NCBI RefSeq assembly: GCF_013374995.1
Contig: NZ_CP056030.1
Span: 2,202,501 to 2,266,500, forward strand
DNA from: Pseudomonas eucalypticola
Lineage (GTDB): Bacteria; Pseudomonadota; Gammaproteobacteria; Pseudomonadales; Pseudomonadaceae
Reading direction: 5' to 3'
Length of the DNA: 64,000 nucleotides
Positions 63,186 to 64,000 of the stretch are shown in pieces. Below the pieces are notes generated by a model, which was not told the origin of the DNA, searched no databases, and saw only the letters and a program-made list of their open reading frames with translations. The position numbers and the translations under genes were made by a program. Position 1 is the stretch's first letter, and every line of letters begins with the position of its first letter.

Positions 63186-63230
63186 ATTCGGTAGCGATAG
63201 CGCGGTTGATGTTTTTACACACTCTGGGCC

Positions 63231-63372
63231 GATAGCGGCCACTAGTGACGGGCGTTAGAAGGTCCAAAGATGACGTCCGCAGGCTTGGGAAAAGGGAATG
63301 TTGGCAATCCCGTGCCCAAACGGGCCCTCCGACTCTGCCAGCGTCAAATACACCGTTGCTTCAACGGTATAT
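63231..63372. other. Short intergenic stretch beyond IS1182
   Basis: GATAGCGGCCACTAGTGACG at 63231 resembles the repeat left of the IS (GAAATGGGCCTGTGGTGACC). No gene is seen. Confidence 0.35.
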
Positions 63373-63633
63373 TCATCGTCGGCTTGCCTCTTTAACCCCA
63401 TCTTGGCGCATGCCCAGATTTTTCTTGAACCCTCGTAAGTTCATTGCGCCCAGCGCCACCTCCAGCGCGATCAGCGCGTAGGCATGATCATGCCAGCCCC
63501 AAATCACCCAGAGTGCATTGCTGAGTATGAAACACCAAAAACCGATGATGCGCCGCCTGGCCTGAGTGGAGCCGGTGAACCAGGCGGCAAAAATAGTGAC
63601 CGCCATCGCCGGCCATTGCACCCAATCGATCAT
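63373..63633 (-). CDS. Small membrane protein
   Basis: Protein of 86 residues with three membrane stretches (WVQWPAMAVTIFAAWFTG, IIGFWCFILSNALWVIWGW, AYALIALEVALGAMNLRG) and a basic tail. It recalls small PnuC/PQ-loop-like proteins of unknown function. The ATG at 63633 overlaps the stop of the upstream dehydrogenase gene (ATGA), so the two are cotranscribed. Confidence 0.75.
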   Translation of the reverse strand: MIDWVQWPAMAVTIFAAWFTGSTQARRRIIGFWCFILSNALWVIWGWHDHAYALIALEVALGAMNLRGFKKNLGMRQDGVKEASRR

Positions 63634-64000
63634 AGGATGGGCTTGCCACCAGTAACGCCGTAGCGGGTGCCGGAGATGTAGCTACCTTCGTCCGAGGCCA
63701 GCAGCACATAAATCGGCGCGGCTTCCACGGGTTGGCCAGGGCGCCCCAACGGTGTCTGGGAACCGAACTGAGTCACCTCTTCATCAGGCATGGTGGCCAC
63801 GATCAGTGGCGTCCAGATGGGGCCCGGTGCAACGCTGTTGACCCGTATGCCTCGTTCTCCAAGTAACTGCGCCAAGCCGGCGCTGAAGTTGGCGATGGCG
63901 CCTTTCGTTGTCGCATAGGCAAGCAGCGTCGGCTTGGGGGTGTCGGAATTAACCGAGCTGGTGTTGATGATTGAGGCGCCCGCCGACATGAAGGGCACGG
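63630..64000 (-). CDS. Short-chain dehydrogenase/reductase, C-terminal part (runs off window)
   Basis: SDR-family oxidoreductase; 123 residues are visible up to the C-terminus and the frame is open to the window edge. Catalytic Ser in SIINTSSVNSD, Tyr and Lys in LAYATTKGAIANFSAGLAQL, followed by IRVNSVAPGPIWTPL and SGTRYGVTGGKPIL. It resembles the YghA/glucose-dehydrogenase-like SDR group. Lying beyond the IS, it is probably host chromosome rather than ICE, though this is not certain. Confidence 0.88.
   Translation of the reverse strand, partial: VPFMSAGASIINTSSVNSDTPKPTLLAYATTKGAIANFSAGLAQLLGERGIRVNSVAPGPIWTPLIVATMPDEEVTQFGSQTPLGRPGQPVEAAPIYVLLASDEGSYISGTRYGVTGGKPIL

Larger units (their letters stand above)
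61265..63230 (-). mobile_element. Complete IS1182-family insertion sequence with passenger ORF
   Basis: Perfect 20-bp inverted ends, GGCCCAGAGTGTGTAAAAAC at 61265-61284 and its reverse complement at 63211-63230. The match extends outward to GCTAT with one mismatch (61259, 63236). GGCC may be a duplicated 4-bp target. The element contains the transposase (61415-62845) and a divergent small ORF (62886-63185). Confidence 0.85.

Overview
The window looks like chromosomal Pseudomonas DNA of the putida/fluorescens lineage. The evidence is the GC-rich codon use of most genes, REP-type palindromes, an MvaT-family protein, OprD porins, a 4-hydroxyphenylacetate (4-HPA) cluster, and an integrative conjugative element (ICE) backbone of the PFGI-1/ICEclc kind. 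Species cannot be fixed from sequence reading alone. REGION 1 (1-3000): a 5'-truncated tyrosine recombinase, a convergent prtN-like regulator, a flavin monooxygenase of the luciferase-like family, and gene-poor DNA. REGION 2 (3-15 kb): a 4-HPA catabolic cluster. A two-component hydroxylase of Acinetobacter C1/C2 type makes homoprotocatechuate. The leftward operon hpaG1-G2-E-D-F-H-I carries out meta-cleavage, dehydrogenation, decarboxylation/isomerisation, hydration and aldol cleavage to pyruvate plus succinic semialdehyde, and an adjacent gabD makes succinate. HpaR (MarR) and HpaA (AraC) are the regulators, and inverted repeats containing TTAACT lie at both key promoters. The cluster ends at gabD, a terminator and a 3' tRNA-Pro fragment with CCA (14957-15001) that looks like an attachment-site scar. 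REGION 3 (15-20.5 kb): a three-gene cassette of unknown role led by a TIGR04255-family gene, a MobH relaxase, and remnants of insertion sequences. REGION 4 (20.5-32.1 kb): a hexarate (galactarate/talarate) module with porin, two different dehydratases, MFS permease, three small translationally linked genes (Dabb, NTF2-like, RraA-like), an IclR regulator fused to a beta-propeller, an exported amidohydrolase and an aldehyde dehydrogenase suited to 2-oxoglutarate semialdehyde. REGION 5 (32.2-41.7 kb): ICE cargo and core: small hypotheticals, an MvaT-type silencer, an ArdC-like antirestriction protein, a TraG-N protein, and the TIGR03755 and TIGR03756 proteins. REGION 6 (42.4-52.0 kb): a catabolic module with lower-GC codon use, made of AraC, cupin dioxygenase-like protein, OprD porin, two-component system, exported cupin, membrane PQQ dehydrogenase and exported MRJP-type propeller. 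It sits inside the ICE transfer operon, between the genes for TIGR03756 and the VirB4-like ATPase. REGION 7 (52.2-61 kb): the VirB4-like ATPase gene split by a complete IS3-family element with a 3-bp target duplication, then the leftward T4SS operon up to RAQPRD. REGION 8 (61.26-64 kb): a complete IS1182-family element carrying a small passenger ORF, then a small membrane protein and the end of a short-chain dehydrogenase that runs off the window. Overall, this is a pair of mosaic catabolic islands. The relaxase is intact, but the type IV secretion operon is broken by an IS, by cargo and probably by loss of upstream genes, so the element is probably fixed in the genome.
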